A stretch of DNA of 64,000 nt from Methylobacter sp. (lineage in GTDB: Bacteria > Pseudomonadota > Gammaproteobacteria > Methylococcales > Methylomonadaceae): NCBI RefSeq assembly GCF_023227905.1, contig NZ_JALOCF010000003.1, positions 62,001 to 126,000 on the forward strand, read 5' to 3'. Position 1 is the first letter of the stretch. Each line of letters begins with the position of its first letter. Shown piece by piece: positions 25,409 through 33,394 of the stretch. The notes under the pieces are model-generated. The model was not told the DNA's origin, made no database searches, and worked only from the letters and a program-made list of their open reading frames with translations. The position numbers and the translations under genes are program-made.

Positions 25409-26811
25409 AACGTAGCCGCATAACTGAATGTAACGATTGGTTTTTGGAGCGCTTTCCGCTAACCAAACTCTGGAATGAGCACATGGCGCATTATTACGCG
25501 CCGAAAAACTTCAATTTCTGGTATTTCTTCGGTTCACTGGCTTTGCTGGTGCTGGTTAACCAGATACTGACCGGTATATTTTTAACCATGAACTACAAGC
25601 CGGATGCCAAACTGGCGTTCGACTCCGTCGAGTACATCATGCGCGATGTGAACTGGGGCTGGTTGATTCGCTACATGCACTCGACCGGTTCATCGGCATT
25701 TTTCATCGTTGTGTATCTGCACATGTTCAGGGGCTTGCTTTACGGTTCATTCAAGCATCCTCGCGAACTGATATGGATCTTCGGAATGCTGTTGTTTGTC
25801 GCCTTAATGGCCGAAGCTTTCATGGGCTATCTGCTGCCTTGGGGACAAATGTCCTACTGGGGCGCACAGGTTATTATTTCGCTGTTCAGCGCCATTCCTG
25901 TTATCGGCGACGACTTGTCGCTCTGGCTTAGGGGCGACTATGTTGTCTCCGATGCAACCCTGAACCGATTCTTTGCTTTCCATGTTATTGCAGTGCCGTT
26001 GGCATTGGTCATGCTGGTTTTCCTGCATATCGTGGCATTGCATGAAGTCGGCTCAAACAATCCTGACGGCATTGAAATCAAGGATTCCAAAGACCCGTGG
26101 GGCCATCCTGTCGACGGCATTCCTTTCCATCCTTACTACACAGTCAAAGATTTGGTCGGCGTGGGCGTCTTTATGTTGTTTTTCGCCACGGTTATTTTTT
26201 ACATGCCGGAAATGGGCGGTTATTTTCTTGAGCACGCGAATTTCATCCCTGCCGATCCGATGAAAACTCCGGAACATATTGCTCCAGTCTGGTACTTCAC
26301 GCCTTTCTATGCCATTTTAAGAGCGATTCCCGACAAATTTGCCGGGGTTATCGGCATGGGCGGTGCGATAGTCGTGCTGTTCCTGTTACCTTGGTTAGAC
26401 CGTAGTCCGGTCAAATCAATTCGTTATCGCGGCGGTATTTACAAAAAAGCCTTGGGCCTGTTTGTGATCAGTTTCCTGGCGCTGGGTTACTTGGGTACGC
26501 AGCCGGCAACTCCGACAGCCACTATATTTGCACGACTTTTTACTGCGGTTTATTTCGGATTTTTCCTGTTAATGCCTCTGTATACCCGCTGGGAAAAAAC
26601 CAAGCCGGTGCCAAGGCGTTTAACCCCAGTGCATAGTCTTGAAGAGCAATTGCCCGCGTTAATTGAGGAAATTACTGTCTTAAAGCCAGTATCTACCGAA
26701 ATTGGCGATACTGCTTTTAAAAGCTCTTTTTTTACCAGAACTCCTAATCCCGAAGGCATAAGAAACGTTATCAGTCGATTAGCAAAAAAAGCAAAAGGGA
26801 GTCTGGATTAA
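25405..26811 (+). CDS. petB: Cytochrome b of the bc1 complex, with C-terminal hydrophilic extension
   Basis: This 468-residue subunit is the eight-helix, di-heme core where ubiquinol is oxidised and quinone reduced. Heme-ligand histidines are seen in WLIRYMHSTGSSAFFIVVYLHMFRG and in FFAFHVIAVPLALVMLVFLHIVALHE. The Qo-site PEW-like segment appears as TPEHIAPVWYFTPFYAILR. The protein runs some 60 residues beyond the last helix as a charged tail (LEEQLPALIEEITVL to the end), longer than minimal bacterial cytochromes b. It overlaps petA by four bases and is one base from petC. Confidence 0.94.
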   Translation: MKRSRITECNDWFLERFPLTKLWNEHMAHYYAPKNFNFWYFFGSLALLVLVNQILTGIFLTMNYKPDAKLAFDSVEYIMRDVNWGWLIRYMHSTGSSAFFIVVYLHMFRGLLYGSFKHPRELIWIFGMLLFVALMAEAFMGYLLPWGQMSYWGAQVIISLFSAIPVIGDDLSLWLRGDYVVSDATLNRFFAFHVIAVPLALVMLVFLHIVALHEVGSNNPDGIEIKDSKDPWGHPVDGIPFHPYYTVKDLVGVGVFMLFFATVIFYMPEMGGYFLEHANFIPADPMKTPEHIAPVWYFTPFYAILRAIPDKFAGVIGMGGAIVVLFLLPWLDRSPVKSIRYRGGIYKKALGLFVISFLALGYLGTQPATPTATIFARLFTAVYFGFFLLMPLYTRWEKTKPVPRRLTPVHSLEEQLPALIEEITVLKPVSTEIGDTAFKSSFFTRTPNPEGIRNVISRLAKKAKGSLD

Positions 26812-26812
26812 T

Positions 26813-27535
26813 ATGAAAAATTTAATAGCTTTACTTTTATTGTTATCACTGTCTTTTGGGGTTGCCGCCTCGGAAGACATTGAGCTGCAAGATGCGCATG
26901 TTGATCTTTCCAATAATGCTTCATTGCAACGGGGGGCGAAACACTTCGTCACTTACTGTCTTGGCTGCCATTCAGCCAAGCATATCCGTTACTTGCGCAT
27001 CGCCCTTGATACCGATATGGATCAAAAAAAGATGTTGCAGGACATTGCGCCGGAAGGAGCCAACATTTACGATCAATTGCACAGTGCCATGAACGCGCAT
27101 GATGCGGAAAAATGGTTCGGTACTCAACCGCCTGACTTGTCGTTAATTGCCAGATCGCGTGGTGCGGATTGGCTGTATAGCTATTTAAAAAGCTACTATA
27201 TTGATCCTAAAAGCCCCAGGGGAGTGAATAACCTGGTTTTCAAGGATACTGCTATGCCTAACCCGCTCTGGCAATTGCAGGGTGAACAGTATGCAGAGCA
27301 TCAAAAAAATATATGGGGTGATGAATATACCAAGTTAGTTCTTATGGAACCGGGTACCTTGTCCGAAGGAGAATTTGATATTTTCGTCAATGACCTGGTT
27401 AATTTCCTGGTGTATGTCGGCGAACCGGTCCAATTGGAAAGACATCGTCTCGGAAAATATGTGTTATTTTTTATCTTTATGTTTTTAATCCTAGCTTATT
27501 TGTTAAAGAAAGAATATTGGAAGAACATCCATTAA
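26813..27535 (+). CDS. petC: Cytochrome c1 of the bc1 complex
   Basis: This 240-residue subunit passes electrons from the Rieske protein to soluble or membrane cytochromes c. A signal peptide (residues 1-19) is followed by the heme c site CLGCH (residues 49-53). The distal Met ligand is likely in TAMPNPLWQL, and a C-terminal transmembrane anchor (about 218-234) ends in the positively charged KKEYWKNIH. It is the last gene of petABC, with a hairpin downstream. Confidence 0.94.
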   Translation: MKNLIALLLLLSLSFGVAASEDIELQDAHVDLSNNASLQRGAKHFVTYCLGCHSAKHIRYLRIALDTDMDQKKMLQDIAPEGANIYDQLHSAMNAHDAEKWFGTQPPDLSLIARSRGADWLYSYLKSYYIDPKSPRGVNNLVFKDTAMPNPLWQLQGEQYAEHQKNIWGDEYTKLVLMEPGTLSEGEFDIFVNDLVNFLVYVGEPVQLERHRLGKYVLFFIFMFLILAYLLKKEYWKNIH

Positions 27536-27556
27536 TTCTTGAGAGCGAGAAAGTCA

Positions 27557-27588
27557 GTTGGGTTAAGGCGCTCCAGCCTTAATCCAAC
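27557..27588 (+). terminator. Hairpin downstream of petC
   Basis: GTTGGGTTAAGGC (27557-27569) pairs with GCCTTAATCCAAC (27576-27588) at 12 of 13 positions (one wobble) around a six-base loop. There is no strong U-tract, so it could end transcription inefficiently or protect the petABC message. Confidence 0.5.
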
Positions 27589-27743
27589 ACATTAATGCAA
27601 TAATTCTTAGATTCCGCTGACAATCATCAGCACACCTCTTCTGCTCCAGCATCGCCCAAGCGCTCACTGTCGGCGCCCTCTATCTCTCCACATAATCGCA
27701 ATCTAGCCTACAAGTACAACGGTAAATAAAAAACTTGCTAACC

Positions 27744-27752
27744 TGTTATAAT
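27744..27752 (+). promoter_or_regulatory. Extended -10 promoter for sspAB
   Basis: TGTTATAAT contains a perfect TATAAT (27747-27752) with the TGn extension. No good -35 is seen at the right distance, which is common for extended -10 promoters. It lies 45 bases before the chosen sspA start. Confidence 0.6.
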
Positions 27753-27796
27753 GTGCTTTTTTTACTGCCCTACACGTCTTAAAGAGGTTGTTATTC

Positions 27797-28432
27797 GTGA
27801 CAAATGTTAATACTCGTAAATCTGTAATGACGCTTTTCTCATCTCCAACTTGCGCGATGAGCCACTGCGCCCGTTTTGTTTTACACGAGAAAGGAGTTGT
27901 CGCAGACATTGAATATTATGACCCGACAGTCCCACCTGAAGATTTACTTGAACTAAACCCTACCGGCACATCACCCACATTGATTGAACGCGACCTGGTT
28001 CTCTATGATTCACGCATCATCATGGAATATCTCGACGAACGTTTTCCGCACCCGCCTTTGCATCAGATGGATCCGGTATCACGGGCAAATACCAGAATGC
28101 TGATCAAGCGTATCGACCAGGACTGGTACCAGTTATTGGACGAAATTTTATTTTCCGGCGAGAAAAAATCTGCCCGCTCGAAGAAAATGCTTAGAGAAGG
28201 CATATTATCTGCAGCGCCTATTTTTGCCGCCAGACCCTATTTTATGAGTGATGAATTCTCACTAATTGATTGCGTTATCGCGCCTTTATTATGGCGTTTG
28301 CCCAGCATAGGCATTGACGTATCAACCCCAAATGAAGTAATCACTAATTATTCCCAGCGCATGTTCAGCAGGCCTGCATTCAAGCGCAGCCTGAGCGATG
28401 CTGAAAAAGAAATGATCGAACCTTTAAAGTAA
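27797..28432 (+). CDS. sspA: Stringent starvation protein A
   Basis: This 211-residue protein has a thioredoxin/GST fold. SspA binds RNA polymerase and shapes transcription in stationary phase and stress. KSVMTLFSSPTCAMSHCARFVLHEKGV matches the family N-terminus, followed by LLELNPTGTSPTLIERDLVLYDSRIIMEYLDERFPHPPL, typical of SspA. A GTG start at 27797 is preferred because AAAGAGG ends nine bases upstream; a TTG three codons earlier is possible. It lies directly upstream of sspB, and petABC-sspAB is a conserved order. Confidence 0.9.
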   Translation: MTNVNTRKSVMTLFSSPTCAMSHCARFVLHEKGVVADIEYYDPTVPPEDLLELNPTGTSPTLIERDLVLYDSRIIMEYLDERFPHPPLHQMDPVSRANTRMLIKRIDQDWYQLLDEILFSGEKKSARSKKMLREGILSAAPIFAARPYFMSDEFSLIDCVIAPLLWRLPSIGIDVSTPNEVITNYSQRMFSRPAFKRSLSDAEKEMIEPLK

Positions 28433-28442
28433 ACCCTAGCAA

Positions 28443-28823
28443 ATGACTTCTCTAAAGCCCTATTTAATTCGTTCAATCTATGAATGGATTATTGATAACA
28501 ACCTAACACCGCATCTTCTTGTGGATGCCGAACATACCAGCGCAATCTTGCCGCAAGATTTTATTGAAGACGGAAAAATTGTTTTAAATATTAGGCCGGC
28601 AGCAATACAGGGACTTTCTCTCGGCAACGAGGAAATTGAATTTAATGCCCGTTTTGGCGGAAAACCCATGCATATTGTCACGCCGATAACCGCCGTGTTG
28701 GCAATCTACGCTAAAGAAAACGGCAAAGGCATGATTTTCGATCAAGAAGAGCATGATGATGACGATGAGCCGCCGCCGGCAAAAAAACCAGCAGCCAAGC
28801 CAAATTTACGTATCGTAAAGTAA
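28443..28823 (+). CDS. sspB: ClpXP protease specificity-enhancing factor SspB
   Basis: This 126-residue adaptor delivers ssrA-tagged proteins to the ClpXP protease. It has the LIRSIYEWIIDNNLTPHLLVDA start, a folded substrate-binding domain with NIRPAAIQGLSLGNEEIEFNARFGG, then an acidic, Pro/Lys-rich flexible linker. The final residues PNLRIVK form the ClpX-binding tail found at the C-terminus of known SspB proteins. It is ten bases downstream of sspA in the same operon. Confidence 0.93.
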   Translation: MTSLKPYLIRSIYEWIIDNNLTPHLLVDAEHTSAILPQDFIEDGKIVLNIRPAAIQGLSLGNEEIEFNARFGGKPMHIVTPITAVLAIYAKENGKGMIFDQEEHDDDDEPPPAKKPAAKPNLRIVK

Positions 28824-28981
28824 CAGTGATTTGCTATGTTCAGAGAAAGGGCAGACCGGACATAGCAATCGCTTAGCCTCATATACTGTCTACAAGCCCT
28901 CCTTAGACTTAGACCTACTCCCTCTGGCGCGTCAAAATAAACTTGTATTTTACATACTTGCGCACAGCCTTTAACTTTTTG

Positions 28982-29010
28982 TTATCAGTTAATCTTTTTA
29001 GTTGTATAGT
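28982..29010 (+). promoter_or_regulatory. Predicted promoter of the diheme cytochrome c gene
   Basis: TTATCA (28982-28987) and TATAGT (29005-29010) are separated by 17 bases. The likely transcript would begin with a small hairpin (CAGACGA at 29029-29035 with TCGTCTG at 29047-29053) before the ribosome binding site. Confidence 0.5.
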
Positions 29011-29102
29011 GAAGCTCTATCTGAAGGACAGACGAAGCTCTTTTAATCGTCTGCCAATAGATAGCCACAGATAGCCTAACCCTATCCCAAGAGAGGTGAA
29101 TC

Positions 29103-29669
29103 ATGAGCTCACTATACCAATCACTTATCCTATCCTTCTTTCTGTCCGCTCTTTTAGCCTTGCCTGTATCGGCGGCCGATGTAGCAGCCGGAGAACAAAA
29201 AGCCGCCACTTGTGCCGGCTGTCATGGCCCAAAAGGCGTCAGTAACAATGTGCAATGGCCCAACTTGGCAGCGCAGCAATCGGCCTACACCGTCAACCAG
29301 CTCAAAGCATTCAAAAGCGGAAGCCGCGTTAATCCAATGATGCAACCGATGGCAGCCAACCTAACCGATGACGACATCAACAACCTTGCCGCTTATTTTT
29401 CCGGACAGCAACCTGCTAAAGTCGGTGGAGATCCTGCGTTGGCAAAAGCGGGCGAAGCCAAAGCCGCTATGTGCCAAGGCTGCCATGGCGCCGCTGCCGC
29501 CGGTAACGGCCAGTTTCCAAGGCTTGCAGGACAGCACCCCGACTACATTGCGCAACAATTAAAAGCTTTCAAGGACGGTTCACGCAAAAGCGGACCGATG
29601 CAGGCTATTGTCGCCAACCTGTCCGAAGACGACTTTAAAGCATTAGCGGCTTATTTTGGATCGTTATAA
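29103..29669 (+). CDS. Diheme cytochrome c, cytochrome c4-like
   Basis: This 188-residue periplasmic protein has a signal peptide (about residues 1-24) and two class-I cytochrome c domains. Heme sites are CAGCH (37-41) and CQGCH (124-128). The halves are internal duplicates: QLKAFKSGSR with NLTDDDINNLAAYFSG in the first, QLKAFKDGSR with NLSEDDFKALAAYFGS in the second. The Met in PMMQPM and PMQAI fits the sixth ligands. Cytochromes c4 carry electrons from the bc1 complex to terminal oxidases. GAGAGGTGA is a good ribosome binding site. Confidence 0.92.
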   Translation: MSSLYQSLILSFFLSALLALPVSAADVAAGEQKAATCAGCHGPKGVSNNVQWPNLAAQQSAYTVNQLKAFKSGSRVNPMMQPMAANLTDDDINNLAAYFSGQQPAKVGGDPALAKAGEAKAAMCQGCHGAAAAGNGQFPRLAGQHPDYIAQQLKAFKDGSRKSGPMQAIVANLSEDDFKALAAYFGSL

Positions 29670-29685
29670 GAACTCAGGAAACAAT

Positions 29686-29964
29686 ATGAAAGTCAGTAAA
29701 TACTTTTTAATTCCGGCCGCTGCTTTGGCCCTATCCGTATCCGGAGCGGCTATTGCAAAGCAACCGAATAACCACGGCAATAAATACAATGATAGATCCG
29801 GCTCTGATTCCAGCTTACTGAACAGCAATAAACAGTCAGAAACCGGCGACAGCTTCCGCGGCAAGGACAGAGCCGATGAACGACAAGAAATTAACGATTC
29901 CAGAGATCATGATAATTTCGGTAACGCTAATAAACCGGAAAAACAGCCGCGAAACAAGCGCTAA
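29686..29964 (+). CDS. Small secreted hydrophilic protein of unknown function
   Basis: This 92-residue protein has a clear signal peptide (KVSKYFLIPAAALALSVSGAAIA) and a mature part rich in Asn, Asp, Ser, Lys and Arg, with almost no hydrophobic residues. It looks intrinsically disordered. I recognise no family. The ATG at 29686 has AGGAA five bases upstream. It follows the cytochrome c gene by 16 bases and is followed by a strong terminator, so the two should share a transcript. Confidence 0.65.
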   Translation: MKVSKYFLIPAAALALSVSGAAIAKQPNNHGNKYNDRSGSDSSLLNSNKQSETGDSFRGKDRADERQEINDSRDHDNFGNANKPEKQPRNKR

Positions 29965-29990
29965 CATAAGCTGCTGAATTCTGATTTCTA

Positions 29991-30016
29991 AAAGGCGGTC
30001 CGTACCGCCTTTTTTA
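29991..30016 (+). terminator. Rho-independent terminator
   Basis: AAAGGCGGT (29991-29999) and ACCGCCTTT (30004-30012) form a stem with a four-base loop, followed by further Ts. It ends the cytochrome c plus small secreted protein transcript. Confidence 0.88.
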
Positions 30017-30324
30017 TATCTGTTATTTTCCGGTGCCCTGTACGTCGCAAAAGGGCTCATAATCGATATTGTTGCCGTTCCGCCGGGCTTGCCGAATCCA
30101 AAATACAAAGAGATAAAGATTTCATGTCGCACGCGGATGGCAAGATCAAGCCCTGTATTCATAACTGCTCAATCTCAGCGCGAATCAGTCTGAAAATTTG
30201 CATTAGCACAAAGGCGTCAGACAGGATATGACGCGTTGTTTTAGATACCTATCCCCATCCAACAGCAAATGCTTTATCATTAGCGCATTAAAAATTAAAG
30301 CCCCAAGGGCTACCTATAAAAGTA
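30017..30324. other. Gene-free stretch, nothing recognised
   Basis: These 308 bases between the terminator and the next gene hold no convincing gene, RNA or repeat. The next gene has only a weak ribosome binding site. Confidence 0.35.
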
Positions 30325-32574
30325 ATGAGCCACAATTCAGAAGCTAATCCCGACCGCAATTTATCCCTGATCTTCCTGTTTGCTGCGACCTTGTTTACCA
30401 GTGCATCGCTGATGTTCGTGCTGCAACCCTTGTTCGGAAAGATATTATTACCTTTGCTTGGCGGTTCGCCGGCAGTCTGGAACACCTGCATGGTGTTTTA
30501 CCAGAGCATTTTATTTCTGGGTTATCTTTATGCGCACTACCTGTCTACGCGCTACAACCAGCACCGGCAAATCCTGATCCATACATCGCTGATACTGATC
30601 AGCTTTTTGGCACTGCCTTTAGCCTTGCCGGAAAACACCGTGCCGCCAACAGACAGCAATCCTACATTCTGGTTGCTATGGACATTATTTCTTGCTATCG
30701 GCCTGCCCTTTTTCGTAGTGTCCACAACCGCGCCGCTGATTCAAAAATGGTTCGCCAATGTCGGCCATCATACCAGCCACGACCCTTATTACCTGTATGC
30801 GGCCAGCAATACCGGCAGCCTGATTGCGCTGCTGAGTTACCCATTCTTGCTCGAACCCAATGTCGGACTGGCTAACCAGAAAAGTTACTGGAGCGTCGGC
30901 TACCTGATCCTTTGCCTGCTGATTGCAGGCTGCGCTTTTGTATTATGGAAAAGCCGGCAAACAACCGGGCAGCAAGAGGATGTAGATTCAGCTGACGACG
31001 AAAACAATCTCAGCCTTGCCACCAAATTACACTGGCTGGCACTGGCCTTCGTACCGTCCAGCCTGTTACTGGGCCTGACTAACTTCATCAGCACCGATAT
31101 TGCCTCGGTGCCGTTACTGTGGATTATCCCGTTAACGCTGTATTTGCTGTCCTTTGTTATCGTTTTCTCCAAATGGAACGACAAAATCCATCCGTTAATG
31201 GTCAAGCTGCAACCGATATTCCTGTTGCCGTTTATCGCCTACGCATTTATTAACCCGGCGGATCTGCCTTATTGGGCCTACCTGATTTTGCACCTGTTCG
31301 CTTTTTTCTTTGCGGTGATGGTCTGCCACGGGGAGTTGGCAAAACTCAGGCCGCATACCCGGCATTTAACCACCTTCTACCTGATCATGTCGTTTGCAGG
31401 CATGCTAGGCGGCATGTTCAACACTTTTGTTGCGCCGTTTGCGTTCAATGCCGTGTATGAATACCCGATCATGATTGTTGCCGCATTAATGCTGCGGCCA
31501 GGGCGGATGACCCGTAAGAGCGCGTTAGCGAATTCACTCTGGCCGCAAATAATAATCCCTGCCCTGCTGGTCATTGCCGGGATTATTCTCCATGCAAACG
31601 TCGATAATTTACTCCAGTATTTCGATGCCATCGTCATCAGCCTGATCGGCTTAACTGTGCTAACCTATCTGCTCAGGGCGCGACCGGTCGGCTTTGCTTT
31701 AACGACCGGCGCGATTATCTTCCTTGCGCTCGGCTTGCATGGCATGTCTTCTCATACACTGTATCAAGAACGCACCTTTTTTGGCGTACTGGCCGTGCGT
31801 GAAGCCGTGTTGACCGATGAACAAGGCAAGCCCGAAAGCTATCATGAACTGTTCCATGGCACCACAAAACACGGCGCGCAGCGTCTCGCCGCAAACTTAA
31901 GCCAAATACCGTTGACCTATTACAGTCGTCCGGGGCCGATGGGGCAGTTGTTTAAGGAATACGACAATAACGATCAAGACTGGAATATCGGCGTGGTCGG
32001 ATTGGGCGCCGGCGCATTAGCCTGTTATGCCAAAGACCGGCAAAACTGGACACTGTACGAAATCGATCCGCTGGTGGTAGACATTGCCAGCAACCCCGCC
32101 TATTTCAGCTACCTGAGCCAATGCGCCCGCAACGCCGCAATGCGTATCGGCGATGCCCGTTTATCGCTGGAAAAAGAGCCGGATCAGCACTTTGATTTAT
32201 TAGTCATGGATGCATTCAGTTCCGACTCGGTACCGACCCACCTGCTGACCAAGGAAGCGCTGGAACTTTATTTCAAAAAACTCAAACCGGGCGGCATACT
32301 GGCATTCCATATGACCAACCGTCACTTGTCGCTGAAAAAAGTATTATCGATTAATGCGGAAGCCTTGCATTTGGCTTCGTTGATTCAGGAATTCAAACCG
32401 CAGCAGGATATTCCGCTGGTTGTCGCGACCGACTGGGTGGTCATGGCAAAGCAAGCCGAAACGCTGGAACCGTTGCGCCTAAGCCGTCTCGGCAAATGGC
32501 AAAAAATGCCGTTATATTTTGATATGCAGCCTTGGACGGATGACTTCACCAATATCGTCAGTATTTGGAAGTAA
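30325..32574 (+). CDS. Membrane-bound spermidine-synthase-like protein (fused MFS/spermidine synthase family)
   Basis: This 749-residue protein joins about twelve transmembrane helices (residues 12 to about 470) to a soluble C-terminal methyltransferase/aminopropyltransferase-like domain (about 500-749). The start LFVLQPLFGK-type MFVLQPLFGKILLPLLGGSPAVWNTCMVFYQ is characteristic of the family annotated as fused MFS/spermidine synthase. The soluble domain has VVGLGAGALACYAK (cofactor loop), YEIDPLVV, and LLVMDAFSSDSVPTHLLTKEAL, where the Asp of polyamine synthases sits. Substrate and reaction of the membrane form are not established. The gene stands alone. Confidence 0.82.
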   Translation: MSHNSEANPDRNLSLIFLFAATLFTSASLMFVLQPLFGKILLPLLGGSPAVWNTCMVFYQSILFLGYLYAHYLSTRYNQHRQILIHTSLILISFLALPLALPENTVPPTDSNPTFWLLWTLFLAIGLPFFVVSTTAPLIQKWFANVGHHTSHDPYYLYAASNTGSLIALLSYPFLLEPNVGLANQKSYWSVGYLILCLLIAGCAFVLWKSRQTTGQQEDVDSADDENNLSLATKLHWLALAFVPSSLLLGLTNFISTDIASVPLLWIIPLTLYLLSFVIVFSKWNDKIHPLMVKLQPIFLLPFIAYAFINPADLPYWAYLILHLFAFFFAVMVCHGELAKLRPHTRHLTTFYLIMSFAGMLGGMFNTFVAPFAFNAVYEYPIMIVAALMLRPGRMTRKSALANSLWPQIIIPALLVIAGIILHANVDNLLQYFDAIVISLIGLTVLTYLLRARPVGFALTTGAIIFLALGLHGMSSHTLYQERTFFGVLAVREAVLTDEQGKPESYHELFHGTTKHGAQRLAANLSQIPLTYYSRPGPMGQLFKEYDNNDQDWNIGVVGLGAGALACYAKDRQNWTLYEIDPLVVDIASNPAYFSYLSQCARNAAMRIGDARLSLEKEPDQHFDLLVMDAFSSDSVPTHLLTKEALELYFKKLKPGGILAFHMTNRHLSLKKVLSINAEALHLASLIQEFKPQQDIPLVVATDWVVMAKQAETLEPLRLSRLGKWQKMPLYFDMQPWTDDFTNIVSIWK

Positions 32575-32645
32575 GGATGTTTCAATGCCTCAGAGTGTAT
32601 CTTGAACAGCTTCTGAGACTTTGATTTACGGTAAAGCCTTACGCT

Positions 32646-33392
32646 TTATGGTCGCTTAATTTTAAACGCCTGGTTTTGATATTCAGCGACAAAGCCGTCC
32701 GGCAGGATTTCCTTAAGCAGCATCGCATCTTTTATTTGCTGTCCCGGCTTATATTTGACCATATCGACCATCACAAAGCGTTCTTCCGGGGACTGCGAAT
32801 AAACAAAAACATTAATTGTGAATTTCGGCACTTTCTGACGAAATTCAAAAGGCAAGTCACTTAAGAAAGGGATACCTTTTGTTACAGGCATTATTTCAGG
32901 CTCATCCGCTTGAACTTCAACGGCAGGAGCGCTTTGTATCTGCGGCTCGGAATTGTCGAAAATAGCAGCTTGCTTAATGGCTTCAACTGCCGGTTTTTTG
33001 GTGACAACCGGCTTAACCGGTAACGGTGCCGGCTTTTCCCTATCAATTAATTCCGCAATAGAGGTTATTTCCGGTTCCGCATTCTGTGCCGATCTTTCCG
33101 GCTGAGTAGGCTCAGTAACCGCTTTTGGTTCAGGCTTTGCAGCCTGTGACGATGTAGGGGGCAAAATAGCTGATACTGTTGTGCCCGGCGTCGACATCAA
33201 GTTATTTCGCACAAACCAAACAATGCCGGTAATAACCACCACATTCGCGATAAAAAGAAACACCAACAATTTCGTCGCCTTGCTGCGGTTTTGCGGCGGC
33301 TGAGCGAGCAGGATTTTGTCAGTTACATTCTCAGACTGAAGCGCCTGTCTTTCCTGTTCTGATTTACGTAAGGCATTTAGAATAAAAGACAT
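32646..33392 (-). CDS. gspB: General secretion pathway protein B (GspB-type)
   Basis: This 248-residue protein starts with MSFILNALRKSEQERQ, the conserved cytoplasmic lead of GspB/ExeB, followed by a transmembrane helix at about residues 42-62, a Pro/Glu-rich periplasmic linker and a C-terminal T2SSB domain (DLPFEFRQKVPKFTINVFVYS, then VMVDMVKYKPGQQI). With GspA it helps insert or assemble the type II secretion secretin through the peptidoglycan. It lies two bases from the gspA-like gene. No other type II secretion genes are in the window. Confidence 0.85.
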   Translation of the reverse strand: MSFILNALRKSEQERQALQSENVTDKILLAQPPQNRSKATKLLVFLFIANVVVITGIVWFVRNNLMSTPGTTVSAILPPTSSQAAKPEPKAVTEPTQPERSAQNAEPEITSIAELIDREKPAPLPVKPVVTKKPAVEAIKQAAIFDNSEPQIQSAPAVEVQADEPEIMPVTKGIPFLSDLPFEFRQKVPKFTINVFVYSQSPEERFVMVDMVKYKPGQQIKDAMLLKEILPDGFVAEYQNQAFKIKRP

Positions 33393-33394
33393 GA

